Below, piece after piece: positions 50,701-64,000 of a stretch of DNA of 64,000 bases. Source of the DNA: Membranipora membranacea (lineage: Eukaryota; Bryozoa; Gymnolaemata; Cheilostomatida; Membraniporidae); the NCBI GenBank assembly GCA_914767715.1, contig OU612070.1, positions 6,281,501 to 6,345,500 of the forward strand, in the 5' to 3' direction. Position 1 is the stretch's first letter; every line of letters begins with the position of its first letter. The notes beneath the pieces were generated by a model. That model searched no databases, had not been told where the DNA came from, and saw only the letters and a program-made list of their open reading frames with translations. The position numbers and the translations under genes were made by a program.

Positions 50701-53700
50701 AGAACTAAAGATAAGCAATATAAATAACGATTTATAAGATTGACATGTTGACAGCCTGTCATTGCAAGGGAACATTAGCTAGATGATTTAGGTCTAAGCC
50801 AGCTAGTTGCAGCTCTATATATTAGACCCACTGTACAATTAGGTTCACATAAGTAGCCCACACATGCATAAAAATTACCTTGGATATCCGAAAAATCAGT
50901 ACATTTGCACTCGGGTCCATCATGTTGAAGTCTGAAATTGCCCAATTAATTTTTGAACCTTATAGTTTTCTATCATTAGCTGCAATGTAGCGCCATTCCA
51001 TCCCAGAATGGGTTTTGGGTTCAAAGAAAACTTGTTAATAAAATCACAGACATGTGTAGATAATCTTATATAAGAGCTCAAATGTACTTGTTCAATAGAC
51101 AATATGGAGTTTGATACAAATTTGTGATGGAATTTGTGAAGTGGAAAGAAAATGATATCCCTTGTCACACCTTTGCATACAAATTTTGCAAATTGGTTAT
51201 GTAACAACTATGCTAGCTATTTGTAATCACCATGTTGAAGCCCATAAAGTGTTTGAGTACTCCCCTAATCCAAACTATCTATTATCTTCAAGAATCATCA
51301 TTTTAGCCTGAGTTCCTGGAGGAGTTGCACTCCTGGGTTGGGTACACATATATCCTAAAAAGAATTTCCGATCATGAGGGCAGTTGTATATGCTGGAAGA
51401 ATATTTGTTGAAAGCTGAAGTGGTAAACAAATTAACTTAAAAACAGTCAACAAGTTATGTCCCACACCTTGATCTCGGTCAACAGCCGATAAGCCACACA
51501 ACAAAACCTGGAAAACTTACCATAAATCTTCGCCGACCATTTCCACTTTCTCTGGTTGAAGCATATTGTGTATAGCTGGATGACAATCATTATAATTACC
51601 AATTTGCTCGCCTTAGCGCCTTTAGGCTCGAATCTAGTTCCTTAATGCAGCCAAGCCATTCACCGGTCTAGTGTTTTATAGAAATGTCTTGAGTTAGCCC
51701 AATGTTACCATAGATGACCATCGTTAGCATGTCAAGGGTCCATGCCACTATCTCATCCAGCAGACATGAGTACATGTGTTTGGCGCCACTGTTTGTCACT
51801 GCAAAATCATTCAACTATGTACTTCATGACACTTTGACTCCCACTAGCTGAAAATCTACACGTACAGCATCCATTTCGGTATTTACTTAATGGTAAATAC
51901 TTTTCTCAATTTTCTTGCTTTTAGCAGGTCTTAACCTTGCGTTGTTTAGTTGCCCGATAAAAGGCACCAACGTCAATGAACTGTATGTCACAGAAGTGAA
52001 AAGCTTCCAATGGCAGCTAATATGGCTCGTTAGCATTATAGTTTTTTGATAGGATTTTGTTTTGGGACTTCAAGACTAATCGTAGCTCTCTGACAAGGCC
52101 AGTAGGGGAATAACACATTTCTGATTCTCATTAGGTTCATCATTCACTCTTGCACAACCCAGCATCTCTCATCTTCGCTACCTGAATCATCCTAGACAAT
52201 AGAAGGTATCAAAACAACAGAACTATTATTTGTTGTCCAAGATGATCATCACTTTTCATTGAGTCACTGCCATTTGATACACTGGCTGCGATGTAAGCTA
52301 TGTTGGTAGATCAAATATGTACTAAATATCGGCGCAAGCCACCATAGCTGCGAACAACAAAGAATCTCGAATATGCAGGACATCAAACACCTGAAGCCAG
52401 TGCAAATTTGATATATCTTTTTTTATCCTTTACAGTTTCATCTTAAGTATGGTTCAGGTACATGTAAATGACCGCTTGATGATTTTGATACAAAGATATA
52501 CCTATAATTTCAATCCATTGTTACCCAAATAATTTGAGCTGATCACAGGTTTCATCAATGGCCATTGTCTTAAACCAGATTGTTCAAGCCATAGTAATAG
52601 TCTCCAGCACCATACTTGGTGTCACTAAATTATCATGCTTTCATCAAATGATGACTGGTATCCCTGATGGTTTTAAGTCCTATTATCCATATAGAGCATT
52701 GGACTCTGTAAAAAAGCTTATGTAGTATTCAAAGTTTCTGCTTGATATGTTTTTAGCTGTGAAGTTTGGACGAATGTCAAAGAGGCAGCGAGAGATGGTT
52801 CAGGATGAAGTGAAGTACCACAAGAGGAACAGGAGTGACAGCAGTGACTCTACTGGATCAGGATCCGACACAGATCTCACCGACTCGTAAGTACAACACT
52901 CTAAAGCTGTGGCTAACACGGCGGGTTATGTCTATGGTAGTTTGGCAACCAAAGTATCTGGCCTTACCAAGCCTGGCTGTGATTTAAGTTGAATGTTGTC
53001 CAAAACTGCTGTACGCTGGGAGCCATTGTGACAACAATTATCTGTCTCGGCCTTTAGTGTTACTACAGTATCCACCCAGGAAAAAGTAAGACCACATCAG
53101 CACTAAGCCTGTTAAACGAAGAGGTCTGAAGGGAATAGTAAATATACTACTTATGGGTACAGGGTGCATTAATCGAACACTTCATGCCAAAACTGAAAAC
53201 ACAGCCCTTTCCTTGCCCCCATCAGTATTCAACCACATTAAAATATTCTATCAAAAATTCATAGCTACGAACAATAATTCGTAGCGGTGAATGACAGGAA
53301 ATGAAGCACTGCGGAAATTCATCTACCATCATTAACAATACCAGCATTCTAAATTCCACCGCTAACATTGATCTTTGTAAAGTTGTCCATCTGCTTTGAT
53401 ACACTCACTGAAACCGGCTAGTGCAAAGTATTACCTTTAATAAGGCTTGTATTGAAGTAAGGCTGACTTTTCTACCTTCTGACAAGCAACACAATCCTAT
53501 TCCAAGTTACTTTTTTATTTGATTTGTAAGATTGCCCAGCTTGATACAAAATATTTTTACAACGATTAGATGAATGAATGACCCACGCAACCCATCAGAT
53601 GCTGCAGTGTAATCACATATAATACACATACATATGTATCGTTATCGTCATCGGAATCGTTATCGTAATCTCTCCACTATTCTATGACATCATGCAATGT

Positions 53701-56700
53701 TTATTACCATTCATGATAAGATGGATGAAATAACAAGCTCGACATCGAACTCACATTTACGCCATCGGACAGATCTAACCTAGCCATCCTAGCCAGCTGG
53801 CAAGACTAAAAGTATATAGCCGGGCCTCTAACATGATCTCTATGGCACACAATGAAAAGTGAAAAGTGACATGTGAAGACTTGGCAGCGAAAACCATTGT
53901 CAACCCCTTTGTGGAAGCCCAGACTATGAATGAAACCACAGACCACCAAAAATTTTAAACAGCAATATTACAATTGGATTGACATCCAAGAATAATGAGA
54001 TTTGAATACTGTAATATAAATCAATCAAAATAATCATCAATCCCCTCAATAAATGGTAGATGCACAGTAGGTAAAAATGACAGCATGCCTCAGAAACAAT
54101 CATCAGTCATCTGTGTCACTTGTCCTGTGAATAATTAATTCCATCAGGTGGTGATCATCAATGCAGGCAGGGTCCTGGGGCAAAGTCATGAACACAAGCA
54201 GCAGAGTATAGGGCACTAGGACATTTTTAGCATTGTGATTTACTACAGGTTTTGATGACAATATGGGTCCTGGGAAATATGAATGGAAAACTGACAGCTG
54301 GAAGGAATGCCAATTGCCAACTCCTGCACCACCACTTGTTTGCACTGCGGCATCGGTCCATCAATCAATTATCTAAATTTATCTAAGCTGTCCAAATGTG
54401 GAATTCAATATCTCACAAATTATGCAATGGTAACCACCGCCAAGACCACATTTAAGGGAAGCTGAGAAAGTGATTCTCGCTCAAGACTATTGTGTAACAA
54501 TTTGCTTCTCTTCAAATTATCTTATTATTCTACAATATTAATTATAGCAATCTGTTTTATTACCCTGATATTTATAACTGATAAAGCCACAAACAAAATG
54601 TTAATTAGACAGCCAAGTAGTGCAACAGACAGGAACCGGCTTGCCAAAAGTGCAAGGTCTGCACTTGATAATGCCAAGGTTGAATAAAATCTCTAAATTC
54701 AAACCCCTAAACAAATATGGCCCAACAAGACTAAACTCATGTGTTACAAGAAGTTGAGTAGAACAACTTTCAAACAAGTTTAGGGGGGTGGTAAGGGGAA
54801 TGTTCTTAATAATTGGCCCTTAGATTGGTGTTTCTTTGTGATCTTGTCTGAGAGAGTATTATCCGGTGCTGATACATTGGTCACCTTGTTACTGATGAGG
54901 AGCTGATTTGGACACAAAGACTGTCTACCCCATGCTGTTTGCTGTACTAACAAGTGAAATCATGTACATAATTATCTGCCCACGACAGTCTCGCTAGACA
55001 CTATCTACCTCTGAGGTTATGTTAGTTGGCTACTGCTGATATTTATATAAACACATCAATATCTCGAGGTGTTATTAAATATGGACATGCTGTGTGTGGC
55101 TAATATTTGTAACATGTAATAAGCAGCTGACAATTTTTATCCCGCTAAATACACTATAATCTTTGGCTTTACTTGTCAATAGTGGACTTATAATTATTAC
55201 ATCAACTATGATGAAAGACAAGCTACCTAATTACATTTTGCTAGTAACTTTAATTAGAAGGTGAACGTAGTATTGGTCTTTAGCTACTTTGTTTCAAATA
55301 ACGTTATCATGTATTTCTCCATGGTAATGTTCTCAACGGATTTTAGATTGTTCTGTATGACATAGCGCTATGCACAGCGTAGCATTTCTGTATTTCATAG
55401 TGTCATCGGAGACCCTCAGAGCAATGAACTCTCTCTTAGAGGGGAGGCAACCCTTATTATATTGCAAACTTGAGTGGCTTATGCAGCTATTTTTTTACCT
55501 GCGCTCAGTGTTTGCATGTGTTCAATCAGCCGCCTCTGAAAATCATCCAGTAAATCACAGACAATGAGCTGTAAATATCAAATTGCAAGCATATTGTCCT
55601 GAATTTGATACTAAAAATTACAGACAGAGCAAATTATCTTGCTCGGAGATTACAAAGATGGGTAACAGTTGTTCAGCTGAGCTGAGTGATGAAATCGAGT
55701 TACCTATGGGTGCAGGACACACAGTTTATGCATTTTATGCATGGATTCACATACATTAAATAACTCATAATTACTCACTGTGAACATTTGCCATTAATTT
55801 TAAGCATGTCATATAGGCTCTTGACTTTGTATTCATATTTTCAGCTTCACTGAGGTTTAGGACCAACACCTAAAGGCATGATATAATGAAAAATGACATG
55901 AGAGCCATAAAATATATAATCAATCATTTTAAACCCACCAGAGATTGAGACATTTTTCACACAAAACCACAAGAGAAATACCCTGCTTAGGAATGAAAAA
56001 CAAACCATCTCAGCTGCCAATAAAATAACTCCTCTAGCTTGGCAGACCAGTACAGTGACATATCACTTGAGAGTTGTTTGAACTCTTCGCCTCGCATCAT
56101 GGGTTGTTCAATTTTATTTTTAAGCCCCCTTAATGTAATTTCTCTTTTGTAATCACCAGTAGCACATCGTAAGATGACAGATGCCAGGTTTCTCTTGTGC
56201 TCCACGAGCCAAAATAAAACATATAAATAGGCCTAATCTCAAATGCCTTGAAAAATGAAAAATTTCCTCACACATTTTCACGTGAGACAAAAAATTTATT
56301 GTGGTAAAACTTGGCAACAAGACTCATGCTTGGACATTAATTTGAGATTGGCAATCTTTCGGTGATAGAAACGAAAGAAAAGGCACGTGATGCCATTACA
56401 TAAGGCATACTTTCCCTCCATGTAGATGCAGTAGTATAAGGTGTGAGGGCACATTTTGTAGAGCATCACAGCCTCCTCAATATCGCCTTCACTCATTTGG
56501 CCGGATACATTATATCCCGCACAGCATTTTTGTTATCAAAATTGCCTAATCAGTTTACAAAAAGGCTGACAATCGTTGTATACAATGGAATTCTAAGATG
56601 ACAATAGCAACATTGTAAAGAGGAGATTTTTAAGTTATATCATTTTGGCATTTTTGAGGTATCCAATTGCACTTTTCAGTACAAATGAAAGGGACATAAT

Positions 56701-59700
56701 ACCTCTGTGTGTTTATAAACATACACCAAACAATTTACTACAGATGCAGGATATTAGCTTTCCTGCATTGAAGTTTCTCCCCCTCAAGGGGTATATGAAC
56801 TCGTCGGCTATCTATCATTACACTGCCTTCATTCCCAGCTATGATTCTTCAATAATTTGAATGTCCTTGCGTTTGTTTAGCCAGTGGGTATTTGAGGGCT
56901 CTTTCTTCACAGCAAATACCACAAATTCAAGTACCACTATCATGTCCTCAAATTCACTTGTGGGGTTTGTTCTGCATCATTACACATTTTATTGTTATGT
57001 AATACAATGATTGGTCACTCATAGGCCCGTATCCAATTCTACAATAATGGTAGAATAAAATTACACCTATTGTTACTCTTTATTTTTAGAGTGTAACTTT
57101 TTGGTGTTGATCCATTTACTGCATTCCTTACTTCTAAGGTTGTCTTCTCCTACTCATGTTTCACCTTTGTGTATTGGTTTCTTATTTCACAGGGATAGTA
57201 ATAACTTTGGTGGAGTGGATTCAGTTGAACTCTTTGCTGATCAGTTACTGGAGATTACCACTCAGGTTCTTCGGGCCGATGACAATGGTAGGTGACTCAG
57301 TGTCAGTGCAGTAAACAGATAATGTCACTCTCATTCTTGCCCTCTCTCCTTCATAATTTCCATCAGATGTTTTCCAAATTTATAGGGATACTCTTGGTTA
57401 TTACTGCATACTCCATATCCTATGTGTTGGAAGCGCATCGCTAAAACCAACCAAAAATAAGTGGTCTGGTGTTAAAGTTGAGCTGAAAAATTGCAAAAAT
57501 TGTGAGAATAACCAAGGAGTAACTCCTTGTAATAACTTGAAAAATACGCCCACACCAATTCCACCAACGATTGATATATGACCCTATTACATGTGATGCA
57601 CTTTGGTCAGGACAATCAGCCCCTCTCCCCCTAAACAGGAGCTTGGCTAATTATGCGAAATTTGAATCATATTCTTTTCATCTCTCTGCCAAAGACTATA
57701 ATGAGCAATGGAATGACCGAGTAATTTTTAATTTTTTTCCTCTTCCACTTCCAATGCCCAGTGGATAAACCCAGAATTTCATGAATATTGACCAAAAAGA
57801 ATTATTAGTTGAAATAATATTAAAAAAATGTGCGCCGTTGAATGGGTGGTGTGGCAGTAGTGCAACAGACCCTGTCACCACACCCTAGTCACAGATGATT
57901 CCTAGCGGTATTTCAAAAATTCAAAAACCTGTTGCGAGTTCCTTTGATGTATCAACTTGACAAAATATCTCAACATCAGGCTAGAACAGATATTGAGCAA
58001 ACTTTATTACATGACACTTTCCAATAATTGCCAGTGACAACTTAATTGTTTTCAACTCACTTTTATTGTTCATTTACTCAACTTTGCACTCAACTCAGCG
58101 TTGCAGCTTTGTTCTAGGGTTTGGAATGACAGCAATGCTGCCAATTTTACAAATTGTCTGTGGTTGAGAGGTTACATCACGTCTAGCCATAGTCCTGCAA
58201 GCCATCAACAGCAGAGAGTGGCCAAAAACTCAAATTCTAGACAATTTTGTGGAAATTATGCATGTGGCTACTAATTGTTAGGCATAGTGATCGCCGGGCG
58301 TTCACCTTATTTCGAAACATCCATTATTTGTAAGGCATACAGAGTGTCACTTTACGTGCTTCAAACCACATAAACATGATCTGAGGATTTGTAGAATTCA
58401 GCAGTGGCTGTGACCACTCTAAGCTAACCACCATTAATCATATTTCAAAGCCTGCAATGTAACATAAGTCCTTCAGTAATCTGGTTGTAAAGTCTGACAA
58501 CCTGTGAAGTACATCTTGCTTTGTTTCAAGGTCTGCAGAAGGAAAATATGTCTTAACTACATGTAGGGAGACTACAAATACTCGTTATGCAATCACCAAA
58601 CTCTGAAAACATGATTGTATATCTGTTACCATTCCCTTGGCCTATCAACAGTAACTGTGATTTTTTGGTTTGCAGACACCCTGGCAAACCTGCTCTTACA
58701 AGCTCAGAGAAAAGCTTACTACAATGACGAAATGCTGGAGCTGCTAACATCATCCGAGGAGATAGGGAAGTCAAACCAAGAGGAATTTTGGCAGAAGTTC
58801 TCAGGTAGAATGACTTGCACAATTCAGCAGATCATAGAGTTTTCTAAGCTAATCCCTGGATTTACTGGGCTGAGTCAGGACGATCAAATCATGGTTCTCA
58901 AAGGAGGTAAGAATTCATCACCTTGTGTAGATTGGTAACCCTTCATTCCTGCACAATCTAAAATCAATTATTGTGGTCGCAAGGAAACCCATGCTTGCAA
59001 AAGTACTGCCATCAATCTAACCAAAATTTTGGAGACTCTGTCACCGCAATTTGAATTAAACAGCCTGTGGTGTGTTGAAACAGATCATCAATCAATTTCA
59101 AAGTTATATTAAGAAGCCACAATTAAAAGGTCTCTGATGTTCAGCAGACTCATTGATTGAAGCGGAGACAGTCAGACAGACATCTATCAGATTTTCATTG
59201 GTGCGCTAGTACTTGTATGCTTGCTTCTGCAAGATTATAGGAAGTTTATGGAAATCCATAAAGTAGGAAGGCCATTTATTCACACCAACTAAAAATACAT
59301 TCTGCATTGGATTAGGAGAAAGTAATGGTTTAAATATATTATCCCATGCCACCAAACCACCTGCAGAAGACTTATCTGACCAAAATATAACACCAGATAA
59401 AGCCGGATCATACGCACAAACATTTTGCAGCTGTTTTAGTACCAAGCAATCATTTTTTAATTTCCTGATTTGTTTACTTGTATTGAACTGATTGTTTGTG
59501 GTGATAAACATGCCATAACACTGTAGACCACCCAAGAGATACATTGCAACCAATATGATTTCATCAACTCACACCAACTATGAAGTGTATGACTCAAAGA
59601 CTTCATCATGTTCTTTGCCAATTCCTGGTAATCCATCAAACCAGGCCTGTTAAAAACTAGGCTCAATAAGGCTTCCAACTTCATAAATCCAATATCATGA

Positions 59701-62700
59701 TAAACATTGGTAATTAGTTGATAATAAAGTGGAACTACTTATTAAGCATAATCCTGAATCTCTTTCCTATATAGGGTCAAGAATTAACATAACATTGCAA
59801 TATATACTGTGTTTAATTTCAAACATGGTATTTTATCCTTTGTAGCTGGATATGAGATGGTATTGATGCACTTACTATGGACAGTGTCTATCCTTGGATA
59901 CCAGTTACCCAGTACTGAAATGATCGGACTTGATGAGATTTCAACATTGAGTAAGTTTTCCTCATTCTGGGTCTAACACTTACACTAAAATAAAAATCCA
60001 ACATTGTAGTGCTGCTCTTTTTGAGTGATAAAAAGAGAGATCATATTCGCACCTACTGACCCCAGTAAGTTTAATAGTATGTCTCAAACTCCGTGCTCTC
60101 TCTGATCCAATACGATAAGTGCATGCAGGGAAGATGGGACAGCCCCCCCAGCCTCCCTGGTTCACGTAACAAGGGTGTCAAGGTTATCCTCTCCTGACAA
60201 AGCTAGGGATAAGGGTAGGGAATGTCACAAACACAAACAACATTTCAATCTCCATACACTGGTCATATTCCTTCTCATATATTGCAGCTAAAGAGGAGAA
60301 GGTTATGATTGGTGCCACTTTAGATTTACTGAGAATCATGGCTGAGCTGAAGCTGACAGAGAGAGAAATCGCTTTACTCAATGCTGTTGTCCTCTTCCAG
60401 CCTGGTAAGTACAATGTCTCATTCTCTGTATCAGAACTGGTCTGAGGACAAGAAGAGGTATACAATCGAGGGTGCTGGGGGCTGGAACAACCACCATTGC
60501 CACCCTATGCAACACAGCTTATGTGAAAGAGTTGTCGGCCTTATATAGCCCATTGCTGGGACCCCTTGTAGGGTAGTAAGTACGCCCCCTCATTCTCTGT
60601 ATCAGAACTGGTGTGAGAATCAGAGACAGTGTCAGCGCAATGCTTTACATATTCAGAGCAATGAATTTATAGAGCACTTCACTTAATTCAAACACAAAAA
60701 TTTTGTCCCAATTAAGTGGAGTCTGAGGTAAGTGACAGTAGAATGCATTGAGATTCGGCTGAAGGGACCAATATTCCTTAGTCTGAAATAAGAGGAGTAC
60801 GCTGTATTTAGTTTGACGATCAGGGAAGATTAATCTGGTCTGAACCGCCTGAAGTCCTGCAAGATTGCTAGACGGCGAGACATTCATCTGTTTACCATCA
60901 GCCCAAATACTTGGAAATCCTAACAATACTACAAAGTACAAAGTACACTTTGTTTACACACTGATTTTGTGTGACCATGCATTCTTCATCTCCATGAAGT
61001 GGAACCAACTTGGTAATGGTAGTAGTGGGGTTAAATATTGATAGTTTTTTTGGCAGGTTAGCCTTCAATGACACTTTATTATGTAAAATAACCAGCCTGA
61101 CTGATTAAGGGGTGTATTATCCTGAGATGAATAATGTATGATTGCACAAAAACAATGGCCGCAAAGACTCTTATACACAGAAGCACTATAATCATTTTGC
61201 CATTATCCGCCCATATTGCCAGAAATCGCTCAGCCCAAAATTTTTAAAACACACAATAAACAGCTGAGGTATGCCCTAGGTCAGGTCTTACAATTTCTCA
61301 AATCTTTGATGTCGGACACCCTAGTGTTGCTCTCAAAAAAACCAATAAGTATTTTTGATGCAACTTCAATTTGCTGTGTTATTTTATATTGAAGCTATGA
61401 CCATATGACTAACCTTGTCACGCAAAAAACTGGCCTTGTGGCAGCGCTACTGTATGTGAGTTAAAAGACTGGTGATGTCTATCAAACAAAACTATAAATC
61501 TCCAAAATAACTAAATATCTGTCAACGCATAATTCAACTACAAACAGTATATTCTTTGACTGAAAGATATCCTTCACATAAATATGTCTATCTAGCTAAT
61601 CGGTTTATTGGACTTTCTATCATGAGATTGTCATTTCGTTAAAGGCAAAACTTCATTAAATTTTCGGAGACAGTTGAGAAAACAATAATGTGAAATTACA
61701 TACCACTTTAGTTTAGATGATAAATGGTCATTTTCCACTTTATCTACACCTCAATGGTTATGTGATATGCTGGAGTCCTGTGGTACACATCAAAAGTTTA
61801 CAAATTGCAAAGCAGTTATCATAGAATTCTTGATGAATCGGGCGAGCAGTGTGAATTTTGATACTGGCTTATTGAATTATGTCGGCTGTGTTGAAATCCC
61901 ACTTGTGCGGATGTCACGGATGCCTCTATTGTTCGTGTGATTTGAGACCTTGAGCCAACTTCTGTAAATCTTATCAAAGATAAAATTCCACAACTGCCAC
62001 AGGCCTGCTTGATGGCGCAGCCTAAGATGGATACTGTGTTATACGATACTGAGTGTTTAACGACATGATCATTAACACTCACAGTCTACTATTGAAGCAG
62101 CGCAACCAACATGTCTTTGAAAAAAATTTGATTTTTTCAATTCACTGGTTTAAATTTCAATCAACTTGAAAACAAAATGTCATCATGGCTGTAATTGGAG
62201 CTTGAGATCTGAGATAAACAAAAATGTCCATTCATAGAAGTTTGCATGTACATCATACAGAATGAAATGTTGGTATTATGCAACAATCAGGAATTTTGTC
62301 ACTACATGCTACATTTACAAGTCAGTATTTATCTTGAATCAACAAAAACATGTGACCAGGATGTACTTTAGAATAACAATATTTACAGTTATTAGTGGGT
62401 TTGCCAGAAAAACATCAGGAAATGATATCACTGCCACATACATAGCATCATGTTTTTCTTGTAAAAGGGCTGTAAATGCTTATTACTGATAGCTGATAGC
62501 CGATTTAATCATTTTACAAGTCTTGTTTAGTATTTTGGTCACTGATTGAAAGCATATGGGTCCAGCTTCCCTGTTTGAATAAAGACACATCATAGAGATA
62601 AATATTTAGCTAAACGGGTTTGTTCAATCTTTTAGTTGTTTCCCAGAGATGAATCGATCCCTATGTTGTTTGAGAGTTATATTTGCCCAATACCTATATG

Positions 62701-63229
62701 TATTATTGTGCCCTTCACCTATATGCATAGCTTACATCAATAATGCTTCTGTGTCAGTAGAACGTAATAGCCAGAAATGGTCGTCCGTACATTGTGTATC
62801 AATCGCTGTCTTGCGCATTCGTACAGTGAGAGCTATCGGTTCTGAAATGTAACGATAACGTTCCTACTCTCTCTGACAAGATCCATTCGCACTCTCTCTG
62901 ACCTGTTCTGCCTATATTTACATTTGGATTTTGTAAGAGTTACCTTCTCTTAGAACCTCTATTTCTTTCTTAATATAGATCATTACGGTGTACAGGATAG
63001 AGAGCAGCTTCAGAGCCTCCATGATAAGCACTATGCAGCGCTGACAGATCTACTGGAGCGTACACATGAGTGCTCGGACTACTCTCAAAAGATATCCATC
63101 TATCTACCTTATCTCAAATCTCTCAGCTACCAGCACATGAAAGCTCTCAATGACTTTAAATCCAGCGGCAACGCCACCTTTGAGTTCTCCGCTTTGCATC
63201 GTGAGCTCTTCGCTTCTGCAATGGTATGA
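44743..63229 (+). CDS. ROR: ROR/HR3-type nuclear receptor (NR1F), complete
   Basis: Exons 44743-44770, 45281-45366, 45632-45773, 52757-52886, 57193-57287, 58676-58906, 59846-59950, 60288-60404 and 62979-63229 join in frame to 394 residues. The A/B region is only about 16 residues. The DNA-binding domain has finger 1 Cys17, 20, 34, 37 with P-box CEGCKG, and finger 2 Cys53, 59, 69, 72. The C-terminal extension [19 protein letters not shown] is diagnostic of ROR/HR3. An acidic-serine hinge (about 110-130) leads to the ligand-binding domain (about 140-394), which ends in an intact activation helix, ALHRELF (383-389), unlike Rev-erb. It should bind ROR elements (an AT-rich run before AGGTCA) as a monomer in the nucleus. 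Odd point: CxxCSD at Ser21 where Gly is near universal. An in-frame stop at 44716 closes the frame above the start. An alternative first exon lies at 40953. Confidence 0.93.
46351..46412. repeat. Near-perfect 22-bp hairpin in a ROR intron
   Basis: ggtgcacccattgatttata (46351-46370) and onward pairs with the arm ending at 46412, with one mismatch and a loop of about 17 bases. Its size is like a short miRNA precursor or a fold-back element. Confidence 0.65.
47887..47946 (+). repeat. Perfect 30-base tandem duplication
   Basis: Two identical adjacent copies (47887-47916 and 47917-47946), each starting agaagtgatactatgggtaa. Confidence 0.85.
49895..49922. repeat. Perfect 12-bp hairpin with a 4-base loop
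   Basis: accaaggatttc and gaaatccttggt are exact reverse complements around aaga. Confidence 0.75.
52887..57192 (+). other. ROR intron between hinge and ligand-binding exons
   Basis: No gene is supported. A short imperfect tandem of cgttatcg/cgtcatcg lies near 53640-53670. Open frames here are under 81 codons and look random. Confidence 0.65.
57288..58675 (+). other. ROR intron 5
   Basis: About 1.4 kb with a standard donor (gtaggt) and acceptor (tttgcag). I see nothing else in it. Confidence 0.65.
58907..59845 (+). other. ROR intron 6, with an antisense coding-like stretch
   Basis: The minus strand has two overlapping open frames (59457-59684 and 59206-59553) that read like one protein broken by a frameshift near 59550. 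No family is recognised. Confidence 0.45.
60405..62978 (+). other. ROR intron 8
   Basis: The donor region is partly duplicated 171 bases downstream (60405-60446 and 60576-60617). The rest of the 2.6 kb shows no coding exon. Confidence 0.65.
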
Positions 63230-64000
63230 CATCGCTGCTGAATGCTGAATACGCAAAATGCCAAGTTACAAAATGCCCGATCTCAAACCAATATCAATCA
63301 AAAGTGATGAGGAGCATCCATGCACCTATATTCCCTATATGCTGCTATTATCCAATGAGTTTTAACGCCGGGCCAGTATTATGAAGATGAGAATTTATTT
63401 GACAAGATGTATATAAACAATACCTTTTGATCATAGTATGACCCTATCACATTTAGGGACCATTTAATCCAACATTCGCCTCCAAAATTGATTTCAAACA
63501 AATTCAACTTCTCATTGGATTTGGTGTAACATAGTGTAGTAAGAAATTTAAACATAGTTATTAACTGCTATACTAATATGTAATTTGTTTTTTGATCCAC
63601 GGTAGTCGATGAGGTTTTTTTGTATTATAGCCACTAACCTACATTGTATGGTTATTTTCTTTTGTAAATTTCTTTTTTGTTACTGGTTCTCTTGTAAAGT
63701 TTTTGGTTATGGTCATTCAATACTATTATTTCGGTGATGGGTGAATATTTAGTCATTACCATTTTTAGGAGTTGTCTGTTCAGTGTGACTGGTGGGACAA
63801 TTCCGAACAACACCTGCCTCTCTGCTCATGTGTTACACAGCACTTGTACAATGTAACGCTATTATTATCGTTAACTTATATTATGCATGTTATTTAGTAT
63901 ATTAAGCTAACCATTATCAGTCTTTCCTGTGGCTGGGCCTGACGTTGTGTCATCACGGTACTCAAGGAAGCTAATGTAGTTTATCAGATTCTGATGCCTG
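63230..64000 (+). other. ROR 3' UTR and downstream sequence
   Basis: AT-rich sequence follows the stop codon. I found no clear AATAAA, so the 3' end is unplaced, and no further gene is supported. Confidence 0.5.

Larger units (their letters stand above)
45774..52756 (+). other. Large ROR intron after the DNA-binding domain
   Basis: Seven kilobases between the zinc-finger exon and the C-terminal-extension exon. No coding exon is supported. It holds the hairpins at 46351 and 49895 and the 30-base duplication at 47887. Confidence 0.7.

Noticed and set aside
60680-60790. Possible pogo/Tigger-like transposon end (aattaagtggagtctgag)
   Set aside because: Only one short motif is seen, with no matching opposite end or target duplication.
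44743-63229. E75 or Rev-erb identity for the nuclear receptor
   Set aside because: The C-terminal extension ([13 protein letters not shown]) and an intact activation helix fit ROR/HR3; Rev-erb lacks that helix.

Overview
This window is nuclear DNA of an animal. It is AT-rich, its genes are cut into many short exons with GT/AG introns, and the splice phases add up exactly across every gene modelled here. A full ROR/HR3-type nuclear receptor points to a bilaterian. An ERG28 homologue (sterol synthesis) and a well-preserved HECTD1 argue against arthropods and nematodes and fit an invertebrate deuterostome or a lophotrochozoan. The clade is an inference; the gene families are clear.

Layout. (1) 49-26847, minus strand: HECTD1, a giant HECT-type E3 ubiquitin ligase. 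Thirty-six coding exons (2179 codons) run from the start codon to just before the HECT catalytic domain, which lies beyond the left edge. (2) 5141-9775, plus strand, inside one 5.5 kb HECTD1 intron: three tandem paralogous genes for small secreted proteins with ten cysteines in the prokineticin/astakine/Dickkopf-C (colipase-fold) spacing. This nested, antisense cluster of ligand-like genes is the most unusual part of the window. (3) 26.9-29.6 kb: spacer between the divergent HECTD1 and ANKRD45 genes, holding a TA-flanked inverted-repeat element and a tRNA-derived SINE-like head. (4) 29620-32760, plus: ANKRD45, six exons, 252 residues. (5) 33126-35788, minus: ERG28, four exons, 152 residues, convergent with ANKRD45; its last intron carries a TAA-flanked MITE of PIF/Harbinger type. 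(6) 35.8-40.7 kb: no gene recognised, but a GC-rich fold-back region. (7) 40953-63229, plus: an NR1F (ROR/HR3) receptor, complete, with two candidate first exons in the same splice phase, each behind a TATA-like box and a short upstream ORF. (8) 63230-64000: downstream sequence.

The four conserved genes are housekeeping or regulatory and do not form one pathway. The secreted cluster is a separate, probably lineage-specific unit with TATA boxes of its own. It keeps the cysteine frame and two dibasic sites in all three copies, while the lengths and tails vary.
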